Program-made: the position numbers and the translations under genes
Assembly: GCA_036971475.1 (NCBI GenBank)
Contig: JBAIZL010000001.1
Span: 212,388,575 to 212,452,574, forward strand
Source: Prosapia bicincta
Lineage: Eukaryota; Arthropoda; Insecta; Hemiptera; Cercopidae
Direction of reading: 5' to 3'
DNA length: 64,000 nucleotides
In this document: positions 14,440-26,400 of the stretch, one piece after another
How the letters are laid out: each line of letters begins with the position of its first letter
Position numbering within the stretch: the first letter of the stretch is position 1
Notes under the pieces: model-generated
Database searches by the model: none
The model's input: the letters and a program-made list of their open reading frames with translations, nothing else
Told to the model about the DNA's origin: nothing

Positions 14440-17400
14440 CTTCCACTACAATCTTCTATTTCCTTATATTGCCTGGCTAAAGCTGGCATAGTCAGTTCGG
14501 GCTACTGCTCACAGTTATACCTTCCGCTACATACTTCTCTTTCCTTAAATTGCCTGGCTAAAGCTGGCATAGTCTGTTCGGGCTACTGCTTACAGTTATA
14601 CCTTCCACAACAATCTTCTATTTCCTAATATTGCCTGGCTAAAGCTGGCATAGTCTCCTCGGGCTACTGCTCACAGTTATACCTTCCACTACAATCTTCT
14701 ATTTCCTTATATTGCCTGGCTAAAGCTGGCATAGTCTCCTCGGGCTGCTGCTCACAGTTATACCTTCCGCTACATACTTCTCTTTCCTTATATTGCCTGG
14801 CTAAAGCTGGCATAGTCTGTTCGCACTACTGCTCACAGTTATACCTTCCGCTACATACTTCTCTTTCCGTATATTGCCTGGCTAAAGCTGCCATAGTCTC
14901 CTCGGGCTACTGCTCACAGTTATACCTTCCACTACAATCTTCTATTTCCTTATATTGCCTGGCTAAAGCTGGCATAGTCTCCTCGGTCTACTGCTCACAG
15001 TTATACCTTCCGCTACATACTTCTCTTTCCTTATATTGCCTGGCTAAAGCTGGCATAGTCTCCTCGGGCTACTGCTCACAGTTATACCTTCCGCTACATT
15101 CTTCTCTTTCCTTATATTGCCTGGCTAAAGCTGGCATAGTCTCCTCGGGCTACTGCTCACAGTTATACCTTCCACTACAATCTTCTATTTCCTTATATTG
15201 CCTGGCTAAAGCTGGCATAGTCTCCTCGGGCTACTGCTCACAGTTATACCTTCCACTACATTCTTCTATTTCCTTATATTGCCTGGCTAAAGCTGGCATA
15301 GTCTGTTCGGGCTACTGCTTACAGTTATATCTTCCGCTACATACTTCTCTTTCCTTATATTGCCTGGCTAAAGCTGGCATAGTCTCCTCGGGCTACTGCT
15401 TACAGTTATACCTTCCACTACAATCTTCTATTTTTTTATATTGCCTGGCTAAAGCTGGCATATTCTCCTCGGGCTACTGCTCACAGTTATATCTTCCACT
15501 ACATTCTTCTATTTCCTTATATTGCCTGGCTAAAGCTGGCATAGCTGTTCGGGCTACTGCTTACAGTTATATCTTCCGCTACATACTTCTCTTTCCTTAT
15601 ATTGCCTGGCTAAAGCTGGCATAGTCTGTTCGCGCTACTGCTTACAGTTATATCTTCCGCTACATTCTTCTATTTCCTTATTTTGCCTGGCTAAAGCTGG
15701 CATAGTCTCATCTGGCCACTGCTTACAGTTATACCTTCCACTACAATCTTCTATTTCCTTATATTGCCTGGCTAAAGCTGGCATAGTCTCATCTGGCCAC
15801 TGCTTACAGTTATACCTTCCACTACAATCTTCTATTTCCTTATATTGCCTGGCTAAAGCTGGCATAGTCTCATCTGGCTACTGCTTACAGTTATACCTTC
15901 CACCACAATCTTCTATTTCCTTATATTGCCTGGCTAAAGCTGGCATAGTCTCATCTGGCCACTGCTTACAGTTATACCTTCCACTACAATCTTCTATTTC
16001 CTTATATTGCCTGGCTAAAGCTGGCATAGTCTCATCTGGCCACTGCTTACAGTTATACCTTCCACTACAATCTTCTATTTCCTTATATTGCCTGGCTAAA
16101 GCTGGCATAGTCTCATCTGGCCACTGCTTACAGTTATACCTTCCACTACAATCTTCTATTTCCTTATATTGCCTGGCTAAAGCTGGCATAGTCTCCTCGG
16201 GCTACTGCTTACAGTTATACCTTCAACTACATTCTTCTATTTCCTTATATTGCCTGGCTAAAGCTGGCATAGTCTTTTCGCGCTACTGCTTACAGTTATA
16301 TCTTCCGCTAGATACTTCTCTTTCCTTATATTGCCTGGCTAAAGCTGGCATAGTTTCCTCGGGCTACTGCTTACAGTTATACCTTCCACTACATTCTTCT
16401 ATTTCCTTATATTGCCTGGCTAAAGCTGGCATAGTCTGTCCGGGCTACTGCTTACAGTTATACCTTCCGCTACATACTTCTCTTTCCTTATATTGCCTGG
16501 CTAAAGCTGGCATAGTCTCCTCGGGCTGCTGCTCACAGTTATACCTTCCGATACATACTTCTCTTTCCTTGTATTGCCTGGCTAAAGCTGGCATAGTCTC
16601 CTCGGGCTACTGCTCACAGTTATACCTTCCACTACAATCTTCTATTTCCTTATATTGCCTGGCTAAAGCTGGCATAGTCTCCTCGGGCTACTGCTTACAG
16701 TTATACCTTCCACTACATTCTTCTATTTCCTTATATTGCCTGGCTAAAGCTGGCATAGTCTCCTCGGGCTACTGCTTACAGTTATACCTTCCGCTACATA
16801 CTTCTCTTTCCTTATATTGCCTGGCTAAAGCTGGCATAGTCTCCTCGGGCTACTGCTTACAGTTATACCTTCCACTACAATCTTCTATTTCCTTATATTG
16901 CCTGGCTAAAGCTGGCATATTCTCCTCGGACTACTGCTCACAGTTATACCTTCCACTACATTCTTCTATTTCCTTATATTGCCTGGCTAAAGCTGGCATA
17001 GTCTGTTCGGGCTACTGCTTACAGTTATATCTTCCGCTACATACTTCTCTTTCCTTATATTGCCTGGCTAAAGCTGGCATAGTCTCCTCGGGCTACTGCT
17101 CACAGTTATACCTTCCACTACATTCTTCTATTTCCTTATATTGCCTGGCTAAAGCTGGCATAGTCTGTTCGCGCTACTGCTTACAGTTATATCTTCCGCT
17201 ACATTCTTCTATTTCCTTATTTTGCCTGGCTAAAGCTGGCATAGTCTCATCTGGCCACTGCTTACAGTTATACCTTCCACTACAATCTTCTATTTCCTTA
17301 TATTGCCTGGCTAAAGCTGGCATAGTCTCATCTGGCCACTGCTTACAGTTATACCTTCCACTACAATCTTCTATTTCCTTATATTGCCTGGCTAAAGCTG

Positions 17401-20250
17401 GCATAGTCTCATCTGGCTACTGCTTACAGTTATACCTTCCACCACAATCTTCTATTTCCTTATATTGCCTGGCTAAAGCTGGCATAGTCTCATCTGGCCA
17501 CTGCTTACAGTTATACCTTCCACTACAATCTTCTATTTCCTTATATTGCCTGGCTAAAGCTGGCATAGTCTCATCTGGCCACTGCTTACAGTTATACCTT
17601 CCACTACAATCTTCTATTTCCTTATATTGCCTGGCTAAAGCTGGCATAGTCTCATCTGGCCACTGCTTACAGTTATACCTTCCACTACAATCTTCTATTT
17701 CCTTATATTGCCTGGCTAAAGCTGGCATAGTCTCCTCGGGCTACTGCTTACAGTTATACCTTCCACTACATTCTTCTATTTCCTTAAATTGCCTGGCTAA
17801 AGCTGGCATAGTCTTTTCGCGCTACTGCTTACAGTTATATCTTCCGCTACATACTTCTCTTTCCTTATATTGCCTGGCTAAAGCTGGCATAGTTTCCTCG
17901 GGCTACTGCTTACAGTTATACCTTCCACTACATTCTTCTATTTCCTTATATTGCCTGGCTAAAGCTGGCATAGTCTGTCCGGGCTACTGCTTACAGTTAT
18001 ACCTTCCGCTACATACTTCTCTTTCCTTATATTGCCTGGCTAAAGCTGGCATAGTCTCCTCGGGCTGCTGCTCACAGTTATACCTTCCGATACATACTTC
18101 TCTTTCCTTGTATTGCCTGGCTAAAGCTGGCATAGTCTCCTCGAGCTACTGCTCACAGTTATACCTTCCACTACAATCTTCTATTTCCTTATATTGCCTG
18201 GCTAAAGCTGGCATAGTCTCCTCGGGCTACTGCTTACAGTTATACCTTCCACTACATTCTTCTATTTCCTTATATTGCCTGGCTAAAGCTGGCATAGTCT
18301 CCTCGGGCTACTGCTTACAGTTATACCTTCCGCTACATACTTCTCTTTCCTTATATTGCCTGGCTAAAGCTGGCATAGTCTCCTCGGGCTACTGCTTACA
18401 GTTATACCTTCCACTACAATCTTCTATTTCCTTATATTGCCTGGCTAAAGCTGGCATATTCTCCTCGGGCTACTGCTCACAGTTATACCTTCCACTACAA
18501 TCTTCTATTTCCTTATATTGCCTGGCTAAAGCTGGCATAGTCTGTTCGGGCTACTGCTTACAGTTATATCTTCCGCTACATACTTCTCTTTCCTTATATT
18601 GCCTGGCTAAAGCTGGCATAGTCTCCTCGGGCTACTGCTCACAGTTATACCTTCCACTACATTCTTCTATTTCCTTATATTGCCTGGCTAAAGCTGGCAT
18701 AGTCTGTTCGCGCTACTGCTTACAGTTATATCTTCCGCTACATTCTTCTATTTCCTTATATTGCCTGGCTAAAGCTGGCATAGTCTCATCTGGCCACTGC
18801 TTACAGTTATACCTTCCACTACAATCTTCTATTTCCTTATATTGCCTGGCTAAAGCTGGCATAGTCTCATCTGGCCACTGCTTACAGTTATACCTTCCAC
18901 TACAATCTTCTATTTCCTTATATTGCCTGGCTAAAGCTGGCATAGTCTCATCTGGCCACTGCTTACAGTTATACCTTCCACTACAATCTTCTATTTCCTT
19001 ATATTGCCTGGCTAAAGCTGGCATAGTCTCATCTGGCCACTGCTTACAGTTATACCTTCCACTACAATCTTCTATTTCCTTATTTTGCCTGGCTAAAGCT
19101 GGCATAGTCTCATCTGGCCACTGCTTACAGTTATACCTTCCACTACAATCTTCTATTTCCTTATATTGCCTGGCTAAAGCTGGCATAGTCTCATCTGGCC
19201 ACTGCTTACAGTTATACCTTCCACTACATTCTTCTATTTCCTTATATTGCCTGGCTAAAGCTGGCATAGTCTCCTCGGGCTACTGCTTACAGTTATACCT
19301 TCCACTACATTCTTCTATTTCCTTATATTGCCTGGCTAAAGCTGGCATAGTCTGTTCGCGCTACTGCTTACAGTTATATCTTCCGCTACATACTTCTTTT
19401 TCCTTATATTGCCTGGCTAAAGCTGGCATAGTCTCCTCGGGCTACTGCTTACAGTTATACCTTCCACTACATTCTTCTATTTCCTTATATTGCCTGGCTA
19501 AAGCTGGCATAGTCTGTCCGGGCTACTGCTTACAGTTATACCTTCCGATACATACTTCTCTTTCCTTGTATTGCCTGGCTAAAGCTGGCATAGTCTACTC
19601 GGGCTACTGCTCACAGTTATACCTTCCACTACAATCTTCTATTTCCTTATATTGCCTGGCTAAAGCTGGCATAGTCTCCTCGGGCTACTGCTTACAGTTA
19701 TACCTTCCACTACATTCTTCTATTTCCTTATATTGCCTGGCTAAAGCTGGCATAGTCTCCTCGGGCTACTGCTTACAGTTATACCTTCCGCTACATTCTT
19801 CTATTTCCTTATATTGCCTGGCTAAAGCTTGCATAGTCTGTTCGGGCTACTGCTTACAGTTATACCTTCCGCTACATGCTTCTCTTTCCTTATATTGCCT
19901 GGCTAAAGCTGGCATAGTCTCCTCGGGCTACTGCTTACAGTTATACCTTCCACTACATTCTTCTATTTCCTTATATTGCCTGGCTAAAGCTGGCATAGTC
20001 TGTTCGGGCTACTGCTTACAGTTATACCTTCCGCTACATACTTCTCTTTCCTTATATTGCCTGGCTAAAGATGGCACAGTCACCTCGGGCTACTGCTTAC
20101 AGTTATACCTTCCGCTACATACTTCTCTTTCCTTATATTGCCTGGCTAAAGCTGGCATAGTCTCCTCGGGCTACTGCTCACAATTATACCTTGAGCTACT
20201 TCTCTTTCCTTATATTGCCTGGCTAAAGCTGGCATAATCTCCTCGTGCTA
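14440..20250. repeat. 81-bp array, subfamily zone C
   Basis: This zone is dominated by units with CACTACAATCTTCTATTTCC or CACTACATTCTTCTATTTCC and TTATATTGCCTGGC, joined by CTCCTCGGGCTACTGCTTAC or CTCATCTGGCCACTGCTTAC. Unit length is very regular, so the plus-strand frame stays open from 16569 to 20237 (1222 codons, about 45 units) until a 77-bp unit breaks it. The minus strand is also open wherever CTGGCCAC replaces CGGGCTAC, because the latter creates a TAG on that strand. Confidence 0.9.
15620..19566. repeat. 1539-bp (19-unit) higher-order repeat, nearly three copies
   Basis: Blocks begin at about 15629, 17168 and 18707 with the same marker TGTTCGCGCTACTGC unit. They share the following series of CTGGCCACTGC units and a CTTGTATTGCC marker at 16569, 18108 and 19566. 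The first two marker intervals fit 1539 bp (19 units). The last marker interval is 1458 bp (18 units), so one unit was lost in the third copy. This is a typical product of unequal exchange with a multi-unit period. Confidence 0.88.
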
Positions 20251-20400
20251 CTGCTCAGAGTTATACCTTCCGCTACATACTTCTCTTTCCTTATATTGCC
20301 TGGCTAAAGCTGGCACAGTCTCCTCGGGCTACTGTTCACAAATATACCTTGAGCTACTTCTCTTTCCTTATATTGCCTGGCTATAGCTGGCATAGTCTGT
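19530..20400. repeat. Block duplicated 4585 bp downstream, copy 1
   Basis: An ordered run containing AGTCTACTCGGGC, GCTTGCATAGTCTGTTCGGG and AAAGATGGCACAGTCACC units recurs at +4585 bp. The offset equals 57 units with eight of them 4 bp short (57 x 81 - 32), and eight 77-bp units can be counted between the copies. Confidence 0.85.
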
Positions 20401-23400
20401 TCGGGCTACTGCTCACAGTTATCCCTTCCGCTACATACTTCTCTTTCCTTATATTGCCTGTCTAAAGCTGGCATAGTCTCCTCGGGCCACTGCTCACAGT
20501 TATACCTTCCACTACATTCTTCTATTTCCTTATATTGCCTGGCTAAAGCTGGCACAGTCTCCTCGGGCTACTGCTCACAGTTATACCTTCCACTACAATC
20601 TTCTATTTCCTTATATTGCCTGGCTAAAGCTGGCATAGTCTCCTCGGGCCACTGCTCACAGTTATACCTTCCACTACATTCTTCTATTTCCTTATATTGC
20701 CTGGCTAAAGCTGGCACAGTCTCCTCGGGCCACTGCTCAGAGTTATACCTTCCACTACATTCTTCTATTTCCTTATATTGCCTGGCTAAAGCTGGCATAG
20801 TCTCCTCGTGCTACTGCTCAGAGTTATACCTTCCGCTACATACTTCTATTTCCTTATATTGCCTGGCTAAAGCTGGCATAGTCTCCTCGGGCCACTGCTC
20901 ACAGTTATACCTTCCACTACATTCTTCTATTTCCTTATATTGCCTGGCTAAAGCTGGCACAGTCTCCTCGGGCTACTGCTCACAGTTATACCTTCCACTA
21001 CAATCTTCTATTTCCTTATATTGCCTGGCTAAAGCTGGCATAGTCTCCTCGGGCCACTGCTCACAGTTATACCTTCCACTACATTCTTCTATTTCCTTAT
21101 ATTGCCTGGCTAAAGCTGGCACAGTCTCCTCGGGCCACTGCTCAGAGTTATACCTTCCACTACATTCTTCTATTTCCTTATATTGCCTGGCTAAAGCTGG
21201 CACAGTCTCCTCGGGCCACTGCTCAGAGTTATACCTTCCACTACATTCTTCTATTTCCTTATATTGCCTGGCTAAAGCTGGCATAGTCTCCTCGGGCTAC
21301 TGCTCACAGTTATACCTTCCACTACATTCTTCTATTTCCTTATATTGCCTGTCTAAAGCTGGCATAGTCTCCTCGGGCCACTGCTTACAGTTATACCTTC
21401 CACTACAATCTTCTATTTCCTTATATTGCCTGGCTAAAGCTGGCATAGTCTCCTCGGGCCACTGCTCACAGTTATACCTTCCACTACATTCTTCTATTTC
21501 CTTATATTGCCTGGCTAAAGCTGGCACAGTCTCCTCGGGCCACTGCTCAGAGTTATACCTTCCACTACATTCTTCTATTTCCTTATATTGCCTGGCTAAA
21601 GCTGGCATAGTCTCCTCGTGCTACTGCTCAGAGTTATACCTTCCGCTACATACTTCTCTTTCCTTATATTGCCTGGCTAAAGCTGGCACAGTCTCCTCGG
21701 GCTACTGTTCACAAATATACCTTGAGCTACTTCTCTTTCCTTATATTGCCTGGCTATAGCTGGCATAGTCTGTTCGGGCTACTGCTCACAGTTATCCCTT
21801 CCGCTACATACTTCTCTTTCCTTATATTGCCTGTCTAAAGCTGGCACAGTCTCCTCGGGCTACTGTTCACAGTTATACTTTCAGCTACATAGTTCTCTTT
21901 CCTTATATTGCCTGTCTAAAGCTGGCATAGTCTCCTCGGGCCACTGCTCACAGTTATACTTTCAGCTACATAGTTCTCTTTCCTTATATTGCCTGGCTAA
22001 AGCTGGCACAGTCTCCTCGGGCTACTGTTCACAAATATACCTTGAGCTACTTCTCTTTCCTTATATTGCCTGGCTATAGCTGGCATAGTCTGTTCGGGCT
22101 ACTGCTCACAGTTATCCCTTCCGCTACATACTTCTCTTTCCTTATATTGCCTGTCTAAAGCTGGCACAGTCTCCTCGGGCTACTGTTCACAGTTATACTT
22201 TCAGCTACATAGTTCTCTTTCCTTATATTGCCTGTCTAAAGCTGGCATAGTCTCCTCGGGCCACTGCTCACAGTTATACTTTCAGCTACATAGTTCTCTT
22301 TCCTTATATTGCCTGTCTAAAGCTGGCACAGTCTCCTCGGGCTACTGTTCACAAATATACCTTGAGCTACTTCTCTTTCCTTATATTGCCTGGCTATAGC
22401 TGGCATAGTCTGTTCGGGCTACTGCTCACAGTTATCCCTTCCGATACATACTTCTCTTTCCATTTATTGCCTGGCTAAAGCTGGCATAGTCTCCTCGGGC
22501 CACTGCTCACAGTTATACTTTCAGCTACATAGTTCTCTTTCCTTATATTGCCTGTCTAAAGCTGGCACAGTCTCCTCGGGCTACTGCTTACAGTTATACC
22601 TTCCACTACATTCTTCTATTTCCTTATATTGCCTGGCTAAAGCTGGCATAGTCTGTTCGGGCTACTGCTTACAGTTATACCTTCCGCTACATACTTCTCT
22701 TTCCTTATATTGCCTGGCTAAAGATGGCACAGTCACCTCGGGCTACTGCTTACAGTTATACCTTCCGCTACATACTTCTCTTTCCTTATATTGCCTGGCT
22801 AAAGCTGGCATAGTCTCCTCGGGCTACTGCTCACAAATATACCTTGAGCTACTTCTCTTTCCTTATATTGCCTGGCTAAAGCTGGCATAATCTCCTCGTG
22901 CTACTGCTCAGAGTTATACCTTCCGCTACATACTTCTCTTTCCTTATATTGCCTGGCTAAAGCTGGCACAGTCTCCTCGGGCTACTGTTCACAAATATAC
23001 CTTGAGCTACTTCTCTTTCCTTATATTGCCTGGCTATAGCTGGCATAGTCTGTTCGGGCTACTGCTCACAGTTATCCCTTCCGATACATACTTCTCTTTC
23101 CATTTATTGCCTGGCTAAAGCTGGCATAGTCTCCTCGGGCCACTGCTCACAGTTATACTTTCAGCTACATAGTTCTCTTTCCTTATATTGCCTGTCTAAA
23201 GCTGGCATAGTCTCCTCGGGCCACTGCTCACAGTTATACTTTCAGCTACATAGTTCTCTTTCCTTATATTGCCTGTCTAAAGCTGGCATAGTCACCTCGG
23301 GCTACTGCTCAAAGTTATCCCTTCCGATACATACTTCTCTTTCCATTTATTGCCTGGCTAAAGCTGGCATAGTCTCCTCGGGCCACTGCTCACAGTTATA

Positions 23401-26400
23401 CTTTCAGCTACATAGTTCTCTTTCCTTATATTGCCTGTCTAAAGCTGGCATAGTCTGTTCGGGCTACTGCTCACAGTTATCCCTTCCGATACATACTTCT
23501 CTTTCCATTTATTGCCTGGCTAAAGCTGGCATAGTCTCCTCGGGCCACTGCTCACAGTTATACTTTCAGCTACATAGTTCTCTTTCCTTATATTGCCTGG
23601 CTAAAGCTGGCATAGTCTGTTCGGGCTACTGCTCACAGTTATCCCTTCCGATACATACTTCTCTTTCCATTTATTGCCTGGCTAAAGCTGGCACAGTCTC
23701 CTCGGGCTACTGTTCACAGTTATACTTTCAGCTACATAGTTCTCTTTCCTTATATTGCCTGGCTAAAGCTGGCATAGTCTCCTCGGGCCACTGCTCACAG
23801 TTATACTTTCAGCTACATAGTTCTCTTTCCTTATATTGCCTGTCTAAAGCTGGCACAGTCTCCTCGGGCTACTGTTCACAAATATACCTTGAGCTACTTC
23901 TCTTTCCTTATATTGCCTGGCTATAGCTGGCATAGTCTGTTCGGGCTACTGCTCACAGTTATCCCTTCCGATACATACTTCTCTTTCCATTTATTGCCTG
24001 GCTAAAGCTGGCATAGTCTCCTCGGGCCACTGCTCACAGTTATACTTTCAGCTACATAGTTCTCTTTCCTTATATTGCCTGGCTAAAGCTGGCATAGTCT
24101 CCTCGGGCTGCTGCTCACAGTTATACCTTCCGATACATACTTCTCTTTCCTTGTATTGCCTGGCTAAAGCTGGCATAGTCTACTCGGGCTACTGCTCACA
24201 GTTATACCTTCCACTACAATCTTCTATTTCCTTATATTGCCTGGCTAAAGCTGGCATAGTCTCCTCGGGCTACTGCTTACAGTTATACCTTCCACTACAT
24301 TCTTCTATTTCCTTATATTGCCTGGCTAAAGCTGGCATAGTCTCCTCGGGCTACTGCTTACAGTTATACCTTCCGCTACATTCTTCTATTTCCTTATATT
24401 GCCTGGCTAAAGCTTGCATAGTCTGTTCGGGCTACTGCTTACAGTTATACCTTCCGCTACATGCTTCTCTTTCCTTATATTGCCTGGCTAAAGCTGGCAT
24501 AGTCTCCTCGGGCTACTGCTTACAGTTATACCTTCCACTACATTCTTCTATTTCCTTATATTGCCTGGCTAAAGCTGGCATAGTCTGTTCGGGCTACTGC
24601 TTACAGTTATACCTTCCGCTACATACTTCTCTTTCCTTATATTGCCTGGCTAAAGATGGCACAGTCACCTCGGGCTACTGCTTACAGTTATACCTTCCGC
24701 TACATACTTCTCTTTCCTTATATTGCCTGGCTAAAGCTGGCATAGTCTCCTCGGGCTACTGCTCACAATTATACCTTGAGCTACTTCTCTTTCCTTATAT
24801 TGCCTGGCTAAAGCTGGCATAATCTCCTCGTGTTACTGCTCAGAGTTATACCTTCCGCTACATACTTCTCTTTCCTTATATTGCCTGGCTAAAGCTGGCA
24901 CAGTCTCCTCGGGCTACTGTTCACAAATATACCTTGAGCTACTTCTCTTTCCTTATATTGCCTGGCTATAGCTGGCATAGTCTGTTCGGGCTACTGCTCA
25001 CAGTTATCCCTTCCGATACATACTTCTCTTTCCATTTATTGCCTGGCTAAAGCTGGCATAGTCTCCTCGGGCCACTGCTCACAGTTATACTTTCAGCTAC
25101 ATAGTTCTCTTTCCTTATATTGCCTGTCTAAAGCTGGCACAGTCTCCTCGGGCTACTGTTCACAGTTATATTTTCAGCTACATAGTTCTCTTTCCTTATA
25201 TTGCCTGTCTAAAGCTGGCATAGTCTCCTCGGGCCACTGCTCACAGTTATACTTTCAGCTACATAGTTCTCTTTCCATTTATTGCCTGGCTAAAGCTGGC
25301 ATAGTCTCCTCGGGCTACTGTTCACAGTTATACCTTCCGCTACATAGTTCTCTTTCCTTATATTGCCTGTCTAAAGCTGGCATAGTCTCCTCGGGCCACT
25401 GCTCACAGTTATACTTTCAGCTACATAGTTCTCTTTCCTTATATTGCCTGTCTAAAGCTGGCACAGTCTCCTCGGGCTACTGCTTACAGTTATACCTTCC
25501 GCTACATAGTTCTCTTTCCATTTATTGCCTGGCTAAAGCTGGCATAGTCTCCTCGGGCTACTGTTCACAGTTATACCTTCCGCTACATAGTTCTCTTTCC
25601 TTATATTGCCTGTCTAAAGCTGGCACAGTCTCCTCGGGCTACTGTTCACAGTTATACCTTCCGCTACATAGTTCTCTTTCCTTATATTGCCTGTCTAAAG
25701 CTGGCACAGTCTCCTCGGGCTACTGTTCACAGTTATACTTTCAGCTACATAGTTCTCTTTCCTTATATTGCCTGTCTAAAGCTGGCATAGTCTCCTCGGG
25801 CCACTGCTCACAGTTATACTTTCAGCTACATAGTTCTCTTTCCTTATATTGCCTGTCTAAAGCTGGCACAGTCTCCTCGGGCTACTGTTCACAAATATAC
25901 CTTGAGCTACTTCTCTTTCCTTATATTGCCTGGCTATAGCTGGCACAGTCTCCTCGGGCTACTGTTCACAGTTATACTTTCAGCTACATAGTTCTCTTTC
26001 CATTTATTGCCTGGCTAAAGCTGGCATAGTCTCCTCGGGCTACTGTTCACAGTTATACCTTCCGCTACATAGTTCTCTTTCCTTATATTGCCTGTCTAAA
26101 GCTGGCACAGTCTCCTCGGGCTACTGTTCACAGTTATACCTTCCGCTACATAGTTCTCTTTCCTTATATTGCCTGTCTAAAGCTGGCACAGTCTCCTCGG
26201 GCTACTGTTCACAGTTATACCTTCCGCTACATAGTTCTCTTTCCTTATATTGCCTGTCTAAAGCTGGCACAGTCTCCTCGGGCTACTGTTCACAGTTATA
26301 CTTTCAGCTACATAGTTCTCTTTCCTTATATTGCCTGTCTAAAGCTGGCACAGTCACCTCGGGCTACTGTTCACAGTTATACTTTCAGCTACATAGTTCT

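Larger units (their letters stand above)
10190..14440. repeat. 81-bp array, heterogeneous zone B
   Basis: Units here are the most diverged of the array. Variants include TTTTGCTAGATGCTTTTC, GTGACCTACATTCCTCTC and TTAGGCTACATGC, and many units use CTCCTCGGGCTACTGCTC as the joint. Short internal duplications are visible, such as an 810-bp offset (10 units): the GCCTTTCTAAAGC unit is at 10425 and again at 11235. An unequal mix of A-type and later-zone units makes this look like an older junction between homogenised domains. Confidence 0.8.

Noticed and set aside
16569..20237. A 1222-aa plus-strand protein-coding gene
   Set aside because: It is a tandem 27-codon repeat with no promoter, no splice sites and no non-repeat domain, and the opposite strand is partly open too. 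It begins and ends where units change length. Treated as satellite.
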